Positions 1-12,240 of a stretch of 64,000 bases of DNA are shown one piece after another. The notes below the pieces were generated by a model, which made no database searches, was not told where the DNA came from, and worked only from the letters and a program-made list of their open reading frames with translations. Both the position numbers and the translations under genes were made by a program. Source of the stretch: Capsicum annuum (lineage: Eukaryota; Streptophyta; Magnoliopsida; Solanales; Solanaceae); the NCBI RefSeq assembly GCF_002878395.1, contig NC_061122.1, positions 82,989,455-83,053,454 of the forward strand. Reading direction: 5' to 3'. How positions within the stretch are numbered: position 1 is the stretch's first letter; each line of letters starts with the position of its first letter.

Positions 1-97
1 AGGTAAATAATGATAAAGGGGTAAATGAAAGAGATTAGGAGGTATTGAAGTTGAATCAAGACTAAACATCAAAGTTCTTTCCCTATTTCCTCTATGT

Positions 98-800
98 TTG
101 AATAAAAAAGAGGAAAATGACAAATTGAGAAAGGTCATGACCAAAATTACTAACCCACCAATAAATATCCCGTTGCTCGAAGCTACCCAAGAGATCCCGG
201 GATCTGCTAAGTTGATAAAAAACTTGGTGTCCAAGAAGAAACTTGTTCAAGGTGATACTATTGAGGTCACTCATGGATATAGCGCTATTATAGATAACAA
301 GGTTGTGGAAAAGAAAGATGACCCTGGAGAATTCACTATGCCTTGCACAATTTGTCTTGCATGAGTTTTCAAAAGATCTATATGACCTTGGTGCGAGCAT
401 CAACTTAATATCGTTTGTCAAATACAAGAAACTTGGTCTGGATACCCCGATGCCAACCCCTATAAGACTCTTCATGGCAGCCCGGTCTATAAAAAGGCCG
501 GTGGTTATATTGTTTGAAGTCCCTGTGAAAGTGGATAACTGCATTCTCCTGATGAATTTTTTGGTATTGAATTGTGAAATGGACCAAGAGGTTCCTATCA
601 TTCATTGTCGTCCTTTTTTAGCCACCAGGAGAGCCATTGTCGATCTAGAGCTAGGGGAGATGAAATATAGAGTGTTATAGAATAAGATCTCTTTGAAAAT
701 TTGTAAGTTAGAGAAGAAAACCATGGAGTTTCAGGTTGTATCCATGGTGGATATTGAAAATGAAAAGATAAAGAAACAGGAGTTTGAGGACCCACCTTGA
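98..800 (+). pseudogene. Gag-protease (retropepsin) remnant of gypsy element
   Basis: Encodes the end of a gag-protease polyprotein. The first frame (98-364) passes into a second (303-680) by a frameshift near 340-364. The second frame carries the aspartic protease core DLGASIN followed by KKLGL and, 60-odd residues on, VPIIHCRPFLATRRAIVD, where family members usually read VPIILGRPFLATGRALID. A stop at 678-680 interrupts it, and the same frame can be read on to a TGA at 798-800. Retropepsins cleave the Gag-Pol polyprotein inside the virus-like particle. The chain ends where a full element would enter reverse transcriptase; instead a non-coding motif follows directly. The upstream part of gag is outside the window. 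Confidence 0.75.
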
Positions 801-814
801 AAATGAAGAAATAA

Positions 815-866
815 AAACGTCGTGCCACAATGATAACTAAAGGCACTAGGTGGGAGGCAACCCATA
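815..866 (+). other. Conserved non-coding motif of Athila/Tat-type elements
   Basis: Contains GTCGTGCCACAATG and GGTGGGAGGCAACCCA. From memory of the family, a GTCGTGCC...GGGAGGCAACCCA block is a recurrent non-coding landmark downstream of the pol region in Athila/Tat-type elements. Here it follows protease within 20 bases of its stop, showing that pol is missing. Function unknown. Confidence 0.55.
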
Positions 867-1895
867 GATGCCATGAGAGTGGCTTGTATCCTTTTTTATT
901 ATATTTTTATAGGATAGATGTAATATTTTGAATATCAATAACCCTTGAATTTGTAGCACTATGGAGTGCATCAGATAAGCTGAACATGGGAGAAATATGG
1001 CAAAATTGAGTAAAATGTTGAACAAGGAAAAAAAGGGGAGCATAAATTATCTTGGTTACCACAATAGCGGTCACTAAATGTAATCATGGTTTGGGTCCTA
1101 TCAGATTTGTATTAGAGGCAGGTCGTGGCCACTTCTTCCATTTAACCCCTAGTTGCCCTCATTTCCCTCACACTTTTTTAGATTGTACTCTTTAATTTAG
1201 GCTAATTTCTGCTCAAGTTTTTGAGCTCAAATAGCTCTCTTGAATTTTGTTGCATCAAAACTCTGGTAAGTGACATGAATCCATGCTTTTACTTGTGAAA
1301 ATAGGCCATAGAATGCATGATTAAGAAGGGACTACAATTTTTATTGTTATGCTTATCATGTTGTCATATTTGGTATTGGTATAATGTCAGTTGTTTGATT
1401 AATGTGTGCACAAAAGAGGGGGAAATCATGAGTACCCAATTATGTGTAAAATAGGTAGACCAATGAGATATGTGCACAAAGTGTTTGATAAAATTCTCTA
1501 ATGAACTTTTAATTCTTATATTTGTTTTCTAAAGGGCATTCACACACTCGTCAATATTGTTCCAATGATCTTCATATTCTTCCACATGGTAGAACATACA
1601 AGCAGCCTAAATTTGGAAGAAATCTGTACAATGTAGAGCTGAGATAGGACCAGTCTCAGGTAGAGTGACCGTGGTTAGAGGCTATGATTGTGATGATGCA
1701 AATACGGGCCTGATGCGCGATCACAATAATTGAGGACAGCTTCCTACCATGCCAAAATCCTGTATTTCCAATTTATATTCTAGCAATACCAAACACCTAG
1801 TCTAATAAACTCTAGTTATCAATCTAGCAAATTTTTGAATTATTAAAATGTCATCAAAAGAAAAAATGTGTGCTTAGAGCATTCAGGACAACCTC
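867..1895 (+). other. Gene-less spacer of the Athila/Tat-like element
   Basis: No supported ORF. Around 1050-1135 and 1655-1725 there are GACCG/CGGTC and CATGGT words resembling the U3 repeat module of this element's LTR (5160-5290). Otherwise AT-rich sequence without recognisable structure. Confidence 0.4.
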
Positions 1896-2642
1896 ATGGA
1901 TAAGTATGATCATATCTTATTCATGTCACTTGAGTGCCACACATTTTACTATAGGGATCTTTCAAGGACAAAGCTACTCTCGGAGAGAGAAATTTTCTTG
2001 GATAATGTGCTGAAGAAACTATCGACACTTCATGACAAACTTAAAGCCATAGGGAGGCAGTGCTTCACCTCGAATCCATGCATTTCAAATAAGCAATGGG
2101 TCCTTGAATTCTACTCAAACATCAGTGAATTCTCTTTTTTGGACTCACTCAGTGTGTTTGTCAAGATTCGGGAGAAGCAGGTGAAAGTTGGGGCTAAACA
2201 AATCAATGATGTTTATGGGATCAGGCAGGCACATATAGGTGAATTTAAAGAAAAGAGGTGTAAGTCAGGGAATTGGTTGGCACAACACTATGCCCCAAAA
2301 GGTATGTATCGTGGACCAAAACTAAAAGAAATATTTCCATGAACGACTTCACCTCTGAGGCACGGATATGGTTGCACATAATTTGTAGCCGAGTTTCTCC
2401 TTGCACCTAGATGACAGTAGTTCTAGAATTGCCTTCTAGGATGGTTGCATGCATTCTAGATGGAATCCATTTAGATATTGGTCAACTCATGGGTAATAAA
2501 ATAGATCATTCTAAGAAATAGGGTGGTATGCATCTCTTCTTCCCCTCTTTAATTATCGAGCTTTGCGGGAAAATAAGGGTGGCCAAGTATGCTAGTGATA
2601 TATGGGTGCGCCCTAACCCCTATTTACCCCTTGAGGATTAGA
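1896..2642 (+). pseudogene. 'Putative plant transposon protein' domain remnant (PF20167-like)
   Basis: Starts at ATG 1896, open for 148 codons to a TGA at 2341, and continues in recognisable but broken form to about 2640. The first part has the family layout: a charged segment, then KQWVLEFYSNISEF, then VGAKQINDVYGI, where relatives typically read 'V.EFYAN...V.GK.V....INRFYGL'. After the stop, EARIWLHIICSRV and later GGMHLFFPSLIIELC match the second half of the domain. Such ORFs lie in the 3' region of Athila/Tat-type elements and are often mis-annotated as genes. Biochemical role unknown. The identification is by recognised pattern and needs a profile search; at least two further stops are seen. 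Confidence 0.6.
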
Positions 2643-2789
2643 GGTAAGGGTGCACTCGGGTAGAAGCAAGAAAATAAAGATAGACTCAGAAAATTCGGCA
2701 TGTAGTGAACCTAAGTTCATAGGCCAACCACTGTGGGACCCCTTAAGGAGATTGGAGTAAATATTTCAACTATCAAATAGCTTGTCTCT

Positions 2790-3060
2790 AGTTTGCCCCA
2801 AGGACTGGGAGAGCCTTCCTCCACTTATCATTCTTATATGTTATGTACCGATTATAAGAAGTACAAAAAGGACCAAGAAAAGAAAAAAGCTACCATTGAT
2901 AATCTTGAAAAGGCCTACTCTTCTTTGGCGGAGTCACATTGAGACCTCCAGACCATGCATGAGAAATGGTTACAAGGGAGAAGAAGAGGGACGAATTCTT
3001 TATCAAGATATGGAAGGGCATAAAGGACCTATGGAAGGTACTAAGGCCAAGAGATAGACT
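2790..3060 (+). pseudogene. Charged, coiled-coil-like coding remnant
   Basis: In one frame the stretch reads as a Lys/Glu-rich helix-like segment (YKKYKKDQEKKKATIDNLE, then a region with AESH and LQTMHEKW) broken by a stop. It is probably the C-terminal tail of the preceding transposon-protein ORF, which in relatives often ends in a coiled coil. The longest open frame here (2782-3057) is a different frame and looks like a shadow. Confidence 0.3.
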
Positions 3061-4935
3061 TCTTTATTCTTGGGTGAATAGGGAAGATGCAGAGTCCAAT
3101 AGTGATAGCAACCCTTGATGAAATTTAAGGGAGCACCCTTATCTCTTTTACCCTTGATTGTTTAGGGTACACTGCTATCTTTTCAATTAAAGGTGTCTCC
3201 TTATTCTTATTCATTTAATTTAGGCCTGTACTATTGATATTTCTACATACTTTTCTGGTTTTTGGATAATTCTCATCTTTATTTTATCTGGGTTATCATG
3301 GTGTCCATATTTGCATGGATTAGTTAGTTTGTTCTTAGTTTCCTATTTTAGAAAAAAATTTCATTAGTCGAGCTTTGCCTTCATAGCTCTACCTTCATGA
3401 TTGAGTTTCTAACCATAGGTCCAGAGAAAGTTTGAGTACTCATAGCATCAAGGTTATAAAATGCAAGGGAAGTATGAGTACATGCAGCTTTGATAATTTG
3501 GGGTTGCATTAAGATCCATTGGTAAATTTTGAGTAACCATATGATGGGTCGCCCACACTTTGAACTTTAATGCGAGACAATAGCTTATATGGTTGCCATA
3601 ATTAGAAAATTATATGTGGTGCACATGCAAAACCAAACAACCCCCTCTGTCCTAAAATTTTGAAAAATTATAAGGCATGGACATGGGCAACTTTGTGATG
3701 AAATTTTTCTCTCTTCCTATGACTCCAGAAGTTGAATTCAAAAAAATAGTGAATACTCTATCTTTGTCTCGATCGGGTAGAACAATTGAATCCCCTTGAC
3801 GATATTCGCATGCCATGTATGTGAAGTTACTTGCCCACATCTCATGTGTACTTGTACTATCTATAACTTTCCCCTTAGTATTTCAAAGCTAAATTTTTAT
3901 TGTGCTCGGTTGGTAAAATGATCATAGGCCATAATGTGATTTTGGAAGTCTACTTTAGCTTAAAGAGCCTACCAATATATAAGAAGTACCCCTAGTTACC
4001 CTCTTTGAGCCCTTGGAATTTTCTTTGGCAAACACATTACCAGTCGTGACCCTTCTATTCATCCACTGTCGAACCCTATCCTCCTTAAACTTGAGAATAC
4101 AAATTGGGGATAAAAGCCTAAGTTGGGGGGTAGAAAAAAGAAAGAAGTATAGTTGATCCACAAAGTCTTAAAAAGGTTCATACATTCTCGAGTAATAGAT
4201 GTTTTTTGGATTTGAATAAAGAAAAAATCTCATAAAGCAATAAAGGTTTTTTCTATGAACAAAAATTTATAGAAGAAAAGAAAAAGAGGGAAGTAGGAAA
4301 ACCAATAAAAAACATAGGTAGGCAAAATAGTAAAGTGAAAAGAAGTGGCCCAATATGTGATGCATAAAAAGAGTATGATGTAGAAGTTCAAGGAGGGTGC
4401 AACCTTGTTTTCCCAGATGATATTCCACCTAAACCCTACACCTGCATTACAAGCATAAAGGCCCTATGTGTTTCCCAACCAAGTGTGGTCATTGTAGTGG
4501 TGATAGAAATAGGGGCAATCCTATGTCATGGTACTCGTTAACATGGAAAATTTCTTAAGAGAGTGAGTGATTGCACTTAAAATTTCTTATTGCATGATTG
4601 GTAGCAAGGTGTGTGAATTTCTCCTTTCTTGTGAGGATGCATGTGAACAAGTTGAGGTGAGTCATTTTGCCATCTTCCGCACAATGAGACAAGTGGAATT
4701 ATAGAATGATTGTAGTCAACATATGATTTAGTTTTAGTGTTAGTAATTGATACATAGTTCTTCACTGTTCTATTTTATGATGAGGGGAGTTCTTAAAATC
4801 CTATTTACCCATGTGTAAAAATATTTTTGTGGCAGCAATCTAGTTTGAGTTTTCATGATCATTCAGTGATAAAAACAGGGAATGCATATGGAATTGTCTT
4901 ATAGTAAATTGTAGTACTACTTGAGGACAAGCAAG
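3061..4935 (+). other. Gene-less 3' region before polypurine tract
   Basis: No ORF longer than about 70 codons and none recognisable. Contains the lead-in ACTTGAGGACAAGCAAGG at 4918-4935, typical of the sequence just upstream of the polypurine tract in Athila/Tat-type elements. Confidence 0.4.
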
Positions 4936-4950
4936 GTCTTAAGTTGGGGG
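4936..4950 (+). other. Polypurine tract of Athila/Tat-like element
   Basis: GTCTTAAGTTGGGGG immediately precedes the LTR start TGTTCATGAG. This would be the plus-strand DNA primer site for reverse transcription. Confidence 0.55.
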
Positions 4951-6356
4951 TGTTCATGAGTGGTGAGTTTACCACTCATTATACTCATTATTCATGCACA
5001 TTACCTTGTTTTGAATGAATAAATTAGACAAAATCCATGGATAGATACACTAATATTCACTCTTACGGGCATAAAGTCAAGGAGACCAAAAGATGCGGAT
5101 TAGAGCTGAAAATCATTAAAAAGGAGCAAAGATAGTGTAGCTAAAGGCCTAGAATACATCGCCTCGGTTACCATGACCGCAGTCCTCTATCCGCAATCAT
5201 GGTCAGTTAAGACAGTTAGAGAAATGTGATAGTAGTACACGACCGTAGTTGTATAGTTGCGGTCGCAGACAGCCATGCGCAACCGCATTTAAGAGGGAAT
5301 ATGCCCAGGGGAAAATCAATAAAAGCACTTAGATCCATCCCAAGCCATATTTAAGCAAAAACCCCTTCCTCTTTATGATATCTTAGCTCGTAAGATATCT
5401 TAAAATTTTAGACATTAAACCCTAATTGGGCAAGTGTGTAATTAACTTTGGAGGCTAAATTTCTTAGGATTTTTTGTGAAGAATGAATGCTTTAGATAAT
5501 CCTTATGGTATATCTCTCTTTACTTTCTTCATGAGTATCTAAGCAATTTAGTCTTGGAATTATGTTGAACTATAGTGTAATTGTATGTGGGTATTGTTGT
5601 GTTTGCATGGATTTTAGTTATTAAGTTTGGATTCCACAATTTCTTAAGCTTATGGGTTGGAATTTTAGGGTTGTATTCCCAAAATCTCCAAATGGGTTTG
5701 ATGGTGACAACCCCAAACTCTAGAAACTCTTTATCATCCTCTAAAGAGGGATGAAGATGAACATAAGGTAACCCATATCATCCTTGAAAGAGGGTTATAG
5801 GGGAGCAAAGCAATAGTGGACAATTTATCCTATGATTTTACTACCCTTTTCAATCTTAGAAATAAGTGTATTAAGAGTGTAAATCATGTCAAGAGCATCA
5901 TCCTAGAAATAGGTATGCATGACTGAGGTCTTGGGTGATTATGATGATGTTTACACCTGTTAGGTGCTCGAAAGAGCCAACGGGTGAAATCATTGTGGTT
6001 TTGTTGAAAGATTTACCATCCTTTAGTTAACAATTAAATTTCATGATAAACCAACATCAACCCACATGCATTACCTATAGGTAGACATAATCCCAACATT
6101 TCCTCCATATCTTGAATTCTAGTATAAGTTTCATTCACCATATGCTCATTAAAGTTTGTGGCAAAAAGTTTCCAAACTAATCCCTCCTCCTCATTTCACA
6201 TGTCATTTTTATAAAAATTCTGGGTAATCTTGTAGTAATTTGAATATTCATAGGGTTCAAAGTCGATAAATTCATTCCTTGAGATTCGACCCTAATTCAA
6301 ATTGGGTTACTTTAAACGATCGCCACATCTCTAATTATGGGAGTTAAAAATTATCA
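4951..6356 (+). repeat. 3' LTR of Athila/Tat-like element
   Basis: Begins TGTTCATGAG right after the polypurine tract and is placed to end at ...TTATCA. The end is chosen from the family's usual 3' signature, seen here as GAGATTCGACCC...GGGTTACTTTAAACGATCGCC at 6275-6327. A TATA-like ATATTTAAG lies near 5349. Upstream of it, 5160-5290 carries repeated GCGGTC/GACCGC words. The mate LTR is outside the window, so neither boundary can be confirmed with a target duplication. Confidence 0.5.
4956..4979 (+). repeat. Perfect 9-bp hairpin at LTR start
   Basis: ATGAGTGGT (4956-4964) is followed after six bases by ACCACTCAT (4971-4979). It lies within the first 30 bases of the LTR. Confidence 0.7.
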
Positions 6357-6736
6357 GTATTCTTAAGAAATCCTGAGGGCTTTGTCTAGACTAAGAAAAT
6401 CTCCAAGTCTCAGTTTTATCTGGTGCATCATGATAGTGATGGTTTTAGCCACAATCACGACTCCTTGAGTAGGGTTTAACATACCACAATCATGGGTATA
6501 GTGTCGCTATTGTGACAATTTTTGATGCTCCAAATTATGGTGATTGAGATAGCAATTCAGGTGATAACTAACATATATCACGATAGTGATAGTCAGGTCA
6601 TGATAGCAATAATCGAGGACCTAGTATGGCTATAAATAGACCTTTTTTGCATGATTTTACTCATTCTTCAACAATTCCAAGAGAACTAAAATCTTAAAGA
6701 TTGAGATATCTTTAAATTATGACTTTTGGGTGATTT
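6357..6736 (+). repeat. LTR-like sequence, left part, interrupted by chromovirus 1
   Basis: Contains a TATAAATA box at 6631-6638 preceded (6420-6625) by repeated words such as CACGATAGTGATAG and CAATCATGG, so it reads as an LTR promoter on the plus strand. The sequence is cut at 6736 by a chromovirus and resumes at 19495, with GATTT duplicated (6732-6736 and 19495-19499). Its true 5' end is not identified. Confidence 0.5.
6631..6638 (+). promoter_or_regulatory. TATA-box candidate of interrupted LTR
   Basis: TATAAATA, preceded by the repeat-word module and followed by an untranslated leader-like stretch ('CATTCTTCAACAATTCC'). Confidence 0.5.
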
Positions 6737-7437
6737 TTTCATGACTCAACTCCTATTGGGGCAGATAGGCACCCGTAGCTGTAAAGGCCTGAGAGAACCA
6801 ACTCATAACCTTAAACTTCTCATGCATGTAACTATGACAACCAAAGGTTCTAACCAACATAATATTATGTATCGATGAGAATAATTAAATAGGTAAGCAC
6901 AAACTTATATATACAACACTTGGCAGTTAGGGCCACCACGTCTAAAGACAAACACTACCATAACTTTACATTAGTCTTAAAAGCCTCTAAAAGATACATA
7001 TACTTAGTTAGGGTTGGGAAAAACCCCCCACCCTACTCTTGACTCACTGCATAATACTAAAATATATGGAACAAACTCGGAAAGCTCTGAATCAACCTGG
7101 AGCTCACCAATAGTCAATGAAAAGCCTGTGCTCCTACTAGTGAGGTGTATGAGCTAAAGTACCTGTGCCTGCAGCATGAAATGCAGGTCCCCCACGATGG
7201 ACATCAGTACGGAAATATGTACTTAATTGTAAGGATGAAGCTAACAATACACGATAAGAGTGCTTAATAAAAATCAGATACAAGTGAATAAGTAGTACTA
7301 GTAGACCACCTTTATATATACTTGTGGGACTATATACATTACATTCCTTTCTTAATTTTTACCTTTGTTACTTCATAATCTTTGTAAGCCATAATAATAT
7401 AAATGATCAACTGATCAGTGGTAAATAGATAAATTAG

Positions 7438-7605
7438 GATTGACCCATGCTAGGCTTACGCCCATGAGCTACAACCTACATATGAAGATTGGGATCGGCC
7501 CATGCTAGGCTTATGCCCCTAAGATGCCCCCATATATAAAGATATCGAGATCGTCCCATGCTAGGCTTATGCCTCTAAGCTACGACTCGTTTTACAGATT
7601 TATGT
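7438..7605. repeat. Three tandem copies of a 55-56 bp unit
   Basis: CCCATGCTAGGCTTA(C/T)GCC recurs at 7444, 7499 and 7555. The repeat lies in the LTR part deleted from the other LTR, so it is present only once in this element. Confidence 0.8.
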
Positions 7606-8955
7606 TACTTAGTTTATTTAGCCTTTGAGATTATTATTTTGGTGGTCATAACATTATGGTACCTTGAACCAATAATCTGCTAATAAGAGACATATAAATG
7701 GATACTTAATGCAAGAACATTGAGGTAGGGAGCTGTTGGCACACAAAATGAAGTGTTTAGAAGCTGAAAATACACATGGATCTTATTTGAGTAAACAGAA
7801 AACTTCTGAAATTTTTTAGTGAAAATAGATGTACAGGTCAAATAATAAGCATGTATCAAGGTGTTTTAACTCATTAGAAAGTGGGAACAAGGTCATTGGC
7901 TACAGGGAACGTAATGTGTTGCTATTATGTATCACTTGTTATAGGATAACCTTGGAAGCTTACTTGATGGGACAAATGTTTGATTTCATGCCAAAGAGTA
8001 AATAATGGAGTATGCCTTACATACCTGGTTGTACAACTCTAATACCAGCACAACTTGACTTCCCACACTTTTAGATTACTTATCTACAATGAAATATATG
8101 GAAAACTAATATTAGCAACCAACTTTCAGATTTTGGCCATTTAACTTCACCTAAATAGTAATTGGGTAGTAAGCCTTTACTCTATCAATCAAGGGCGTTA
8201 TCTTGACCTTTTTTCTCCTCTAATTATACCCACATACCATACATGGTCTTATAAGATTCACAGAAACCACTTCAGCTTCCTTACACATTCCAAACAATGC
8301 ACAAAATAGATTGTATAGTAACAAATGCAATAATTAGTTCGGTGGTGTACCACCACACCTTTCTTTTATATTTCAATCCGAATTAGTGACACCTTTCTCC
8401 AATAAAAACCTGGCAGCCCACAACATATACGCACAAAAAATTCCATAAAACAGCCCTAAATTCCTTTTATTGTAGCAATCAATTATTAAACTCATCATCT
8501 TTTGAGTTCTCAATAACAACACATCTAAAATTCTCTATCAAATTCAAATACATAGAGAACAAAATGGATCAGTCACCTTGCCTCAATTCTGCAACTTATT
8601 CTTTTAAATTTGAAATCCTTAAGAACTTCTACTTTCACTTTCCTTCACACTTTAAACCAAAGAAGAAAAGAGATCTCTCAATAACCAAGAAAAAGTGAGA
8701 AAGTAGTTTGCTCTATATTCTTCCATGTATTTATAATTAGGCACTTGTAGCATGTTTTCCTAAGCTTCCATGAGATAATTAAGCTAAAACACAAGTGTTT
8801 CACTTACCTTGTGCTACAAAGATTAGGGTTTCTTCAAGAACCCAAGAAAGGAAAATAGGGCTTCTCCTAGTTTCTTAAAAGGAAGTAGAGAGAGTTTGTG
8901 AAGTGTAACCCTTTTTTATGACTTAATAATGAGGAAAATGACCAGCAACTTCTTC

Positions 8956-8964
8956 TTATAAAGC
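8956..8964 (-). promoter_or_regulatory. TATA-box candidate of chromovirus 1 left LTR
   Basis: Minus strand CTTTATAAG. The equivalent in the right LTR is at 18856-18864. Both lie about 70 bp downstream of the repeat-word module. Confidence 0.45.
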
Positions 8965-11879
8965 CTCTATTTTTGTCCATCCACCTAGCTGATTTTAGAC
9001 CACAAATTTAATCAAATTGATCCAAGTAGGTGATGCACCTACTTAAGGAGTTCAAGCAGCTCAAAATATCAAAGTAGGTGATGAACTTTCTTGCTTAATT
9101 TCTTAGTTGGGCTACATTATATTTAGGCCTTGGCAGATTAGAGCATTGGGCCTTTTTTCCATTTTCTAAATCTGATTTTTAGGCCCAAATAAGTATTCTA
9201 ATAAAGGCCCAAATCTTATTCATGTACTTGGTCCATTAGCTTGGCTCATATAGCTCTAGTAGATGACTCACCTACTAGATTAATTAATTCAATCAAGCAC
9301 CTCAATATTTGGTTCCATTTTCATCTCTTAACCCCTTTAATCTAAACTTGAACTTATACACATTTGGTCACTTTAAACTTCAGATTCAAATACAAACTTA
9401 CGATCCAAAGTTTAAATAGTTGTATTGGCGTTAACTTTGTCGTATCACATTAAACTATATGGGTAGCATCTATAATTCCATCTACACCATTAATACTTTC
9501 ATAAAAATCTTATCCATTGCCTATACCACAAGGCTATACCAGGTTCCATATTGTAACGACTTGAAATCACCCCTCGGGATACTACACGGTGCCTAGGGTC
9601 ACAAGTGACCCCAAGCTAACCCTTCACTTGGTATAACACATAAATAACAGAAGAAAATACATAAATCCAGAGGAATAAAGCAGAAGATAACTCTATTATG
9701 AATTTTCTCAATACAATACTGAAGTCACAAGGTTACAAGTCTGCTTTTATATCTAACTGAAACTCAATACATCAACTTCTACTGACTATCTATGAAGCCT
9801 CTACTAGTACTGACCATTGGTAGCTGGGTCATGACTCCTAACCACCCTAACTTAATATGACTGAATAAGGGAAATTACAACACTTTTCTATTATATTACT
9901 GACTCGTGGCCCTGAATCAAAAGGACCCATCACCTGATAACTGGAAGCTGTGAACTGATTGGACATGGTACATGTGATACAATCTTGTACCTACATTATG
10001 AGACAATGTAGCACATGGACGTATATGTTAATCAATACTTTGAGGATGTACTGAGTATGTGGGGGTGAATACATATGTATAAAAAAAGTGTCAATATTCT
10101 TCAATCAAGTCATGCTTGCAATATGGGATGACTCACATGGCTTGAACAAGTGTAAAATGTAAAACTCATAAATCATGTAGGATGAAGCGTGTAGCACAAA
10201 TCTCGAGAGTCATCATACTTCAACTTGAAATCATAAATCTCCTCTTGTTCTCAATACTTAAGGGATAAAGAAATTTTATATGATACTTTCAAATCATTCA
10301 TACGTCTCATGGAGAGTAAAACTTCATCAATGCTAAAGATCTCATAACTCTTTTTGAACTCAAATACTTAGAATTCGAAATCATATAACTTTGAAACATT
10401 CTTGAAGGCATTTCATTCACTTTAGGAAAATATCTCATTTTAGGCTTTAGGGAAATCATTCAATCTGAAAAGGAATATAAACTCGTTTAGTAAAAATAAC
10501 TCTTCTCAGCGCTTATGGGAAAATACTAAATTGAGAGAAAATACTTCTTCTTTAAAGAGACAATTCATATCAATGGAATACTTAGCTAGAAAACAACTTT
10601 GCAACCTAATTATTAGGAAAATAGCTCGTAGAAGGGAAAATACTTTAGTTTCCAAAGAAGTAGCTGATCTCAAGTTCAAAGGGAAAGAGAGGTTCTCATA
10701 ACTGACATAAACCATGCGAGCTATATAGATCCCAACATTTTTTCCTCCTAACGAGGAGACCCCACATTAGGGAGGAGCGTCATACTCTCTCCAAGGATTA
10801 TAACCTAGGTCTAGTGATTATTAAATAAAACTTGGCCTTGGGCCTAATCTAATCATAATAAACTCAGTTCTATGCCCAACCTATGGTGGCACGTTGTTTT
10901 GGGGTAAGAAGCCGTAGTGACTTACCCAGTCAGTGCTAAGTACTACTCCCTTTAGATTATCTTCACTCATCTCATAAAAATCCACTTTTAGAATAATCTC
11001 ATGGTTCACCACGAACCCAATAATCCAATTGATAATCCCATATGATGAAGTAGATTTTAAAGCTTTTGGACCATTAGGTCAATTCATTTCTAAATCATCT
11101 CAAAATACTCAAATCATGGGTGTTTATAGCACCAGAGTTCATAATTTCACAAGTCTCAAATAGGGCTTACTAACCCATAGTTTAATCTCAAGCTAAAGCT
11201 CAACAAAAGAATAATATATAGCATATAGATTCATGAATCATGTGGAAGTCTAGGAATTTCATCAATTTATCTCCAAATCTCAATATAGTCATATGCTTCA
11301 ATATCTCAAAATTGCAAAATTAGCTTCTCAATGAGTAAAATCATGGGGTTTATACCCAGCTGTAAATTCTCAATAAAACATGAAAAATCATGCCATTTGA
11401 CTCTTAATTCATGGGAAATATCAAGATAATGCATTCAATAATAATGGGTGAAAACCCCCAATTTAAATTCATGTAAAAACTTTATAGATTTCAGGAAATT
11501 CATGATGTAGATAAGACTTTTGGAAACAACGGTGAAAGGGTTACCCTTGTTGAAAACCCCACATACCTTCAATTAAAATTTTTCGATGAACTCTCTCTTT
11601 TGGAACTCTATTCGTACTCTTGAATGAGGGTTCTTGAGGCCCTTGACTTGGGAACCTTGAATCTTGACTCAATTTAGAAAATCCATGGTGGATTCTTGAG
11701 ATTCTTGGAAGTGGATTTTGATACTTAGTGTTTTTGTTGAAAGAAAACTTGAGAAAAACTTTATAGAATGCTTGTAAATGGCCTTGATTTGGTGTTTACA
11801 CGGTTTTATAGGCTTGGAAAAAGTCCAAAGAGCCTTTTTTTGCTTTTGCACGAATCTGGAAAAATTGAACTAGCAACCC

Positions 11880-12150
11880 AATTTCATAGGCCACTGCAAT
11901 GCTCCACTTATCACGGTGGTTCACAGGAAATTGACAATTGGTAAACTGGGAATCCCCGCAATGCGGAGCCATCGTGTTGTCCCACTGGTTGGGACCTGGG
12001 ACTCCTCTGCGATGCGGCACTATCACATGGTTCCACTGGAAATTGACTATTAGGAAATAGGGCTCCTCCACGATGCATCACTATCACGGAGTCCCACTGG
12101 AAATCAAAAATTTCCAAATAAACCCTCTCCGTGATGCACCAATCACTTAA
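11880..12150. repeat. U3 repeat-word module of solo LTR 9552-12403
   Basis: Variants of 'CGATGCGGCACTATCAC' and 'TCCCACTGGAAAT' recur about every 80 bp, with partly palindromic cores such as CCGCAATGCGG. It lies just upstream of the minus-strand TATA box. Confidence 0.65.
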
Positions 12151-12183
12151 ATGATGTTGTTTTATGACTAAGACTTAAATTAG

Positions 12184-12240
12184 CCATAACTTCTTACTCA
12201 GGTATCAATTTTGGGCGAATCTTATATCGACAGAAAGCTT
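12184..12240 (+). repeat. Conserved CATAACTT block, copy 1
   Basis: CCATAACTTCTTACTCAGG then TATC...TTGGGCGAAT...ATATCGACAGAAAG. A shared block found in five LTRs of this window; here it points against LTR transcription. Confidence 0.6.

Larger units (their letters stand above)
1..6356 (+). mobile_element. Athila/Tat-like Ty3/gypsy element, 3' part, lacking pol
   Basis: Plus-strand remnant running in from the left edge. In order it holds a gag-protease reading frame, the conserved non-coding motif of such elements, a decayed transposon-protein ORF, a purine-rich tract at 4936-4950 and an LTR from 4951. No reverse transcriptase, RNase H or integrase lies between protease and the non-coding motif, so the copy is either a deletion derivative or a non-autonomous family. 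Class assignment rests on the protease style (DLGASIN) and on the motif and polypurine context, known from Athila/Tat lineages; the exact clade is inferred. Confidence 0.7.

Noticed and set aside
92..601. 169-codon minus-strand open frame
   Set aside because: Antisense shadow of the gag-protease frame, which has clear protease motifs on the plus strand.
11796..12117. Overlapping minus-strand frames of 68-91 codons
   Set aside because: They coincide with the repeat-word module of a solo LTR; similar peptides in each repeat reflect the tandem DNA.
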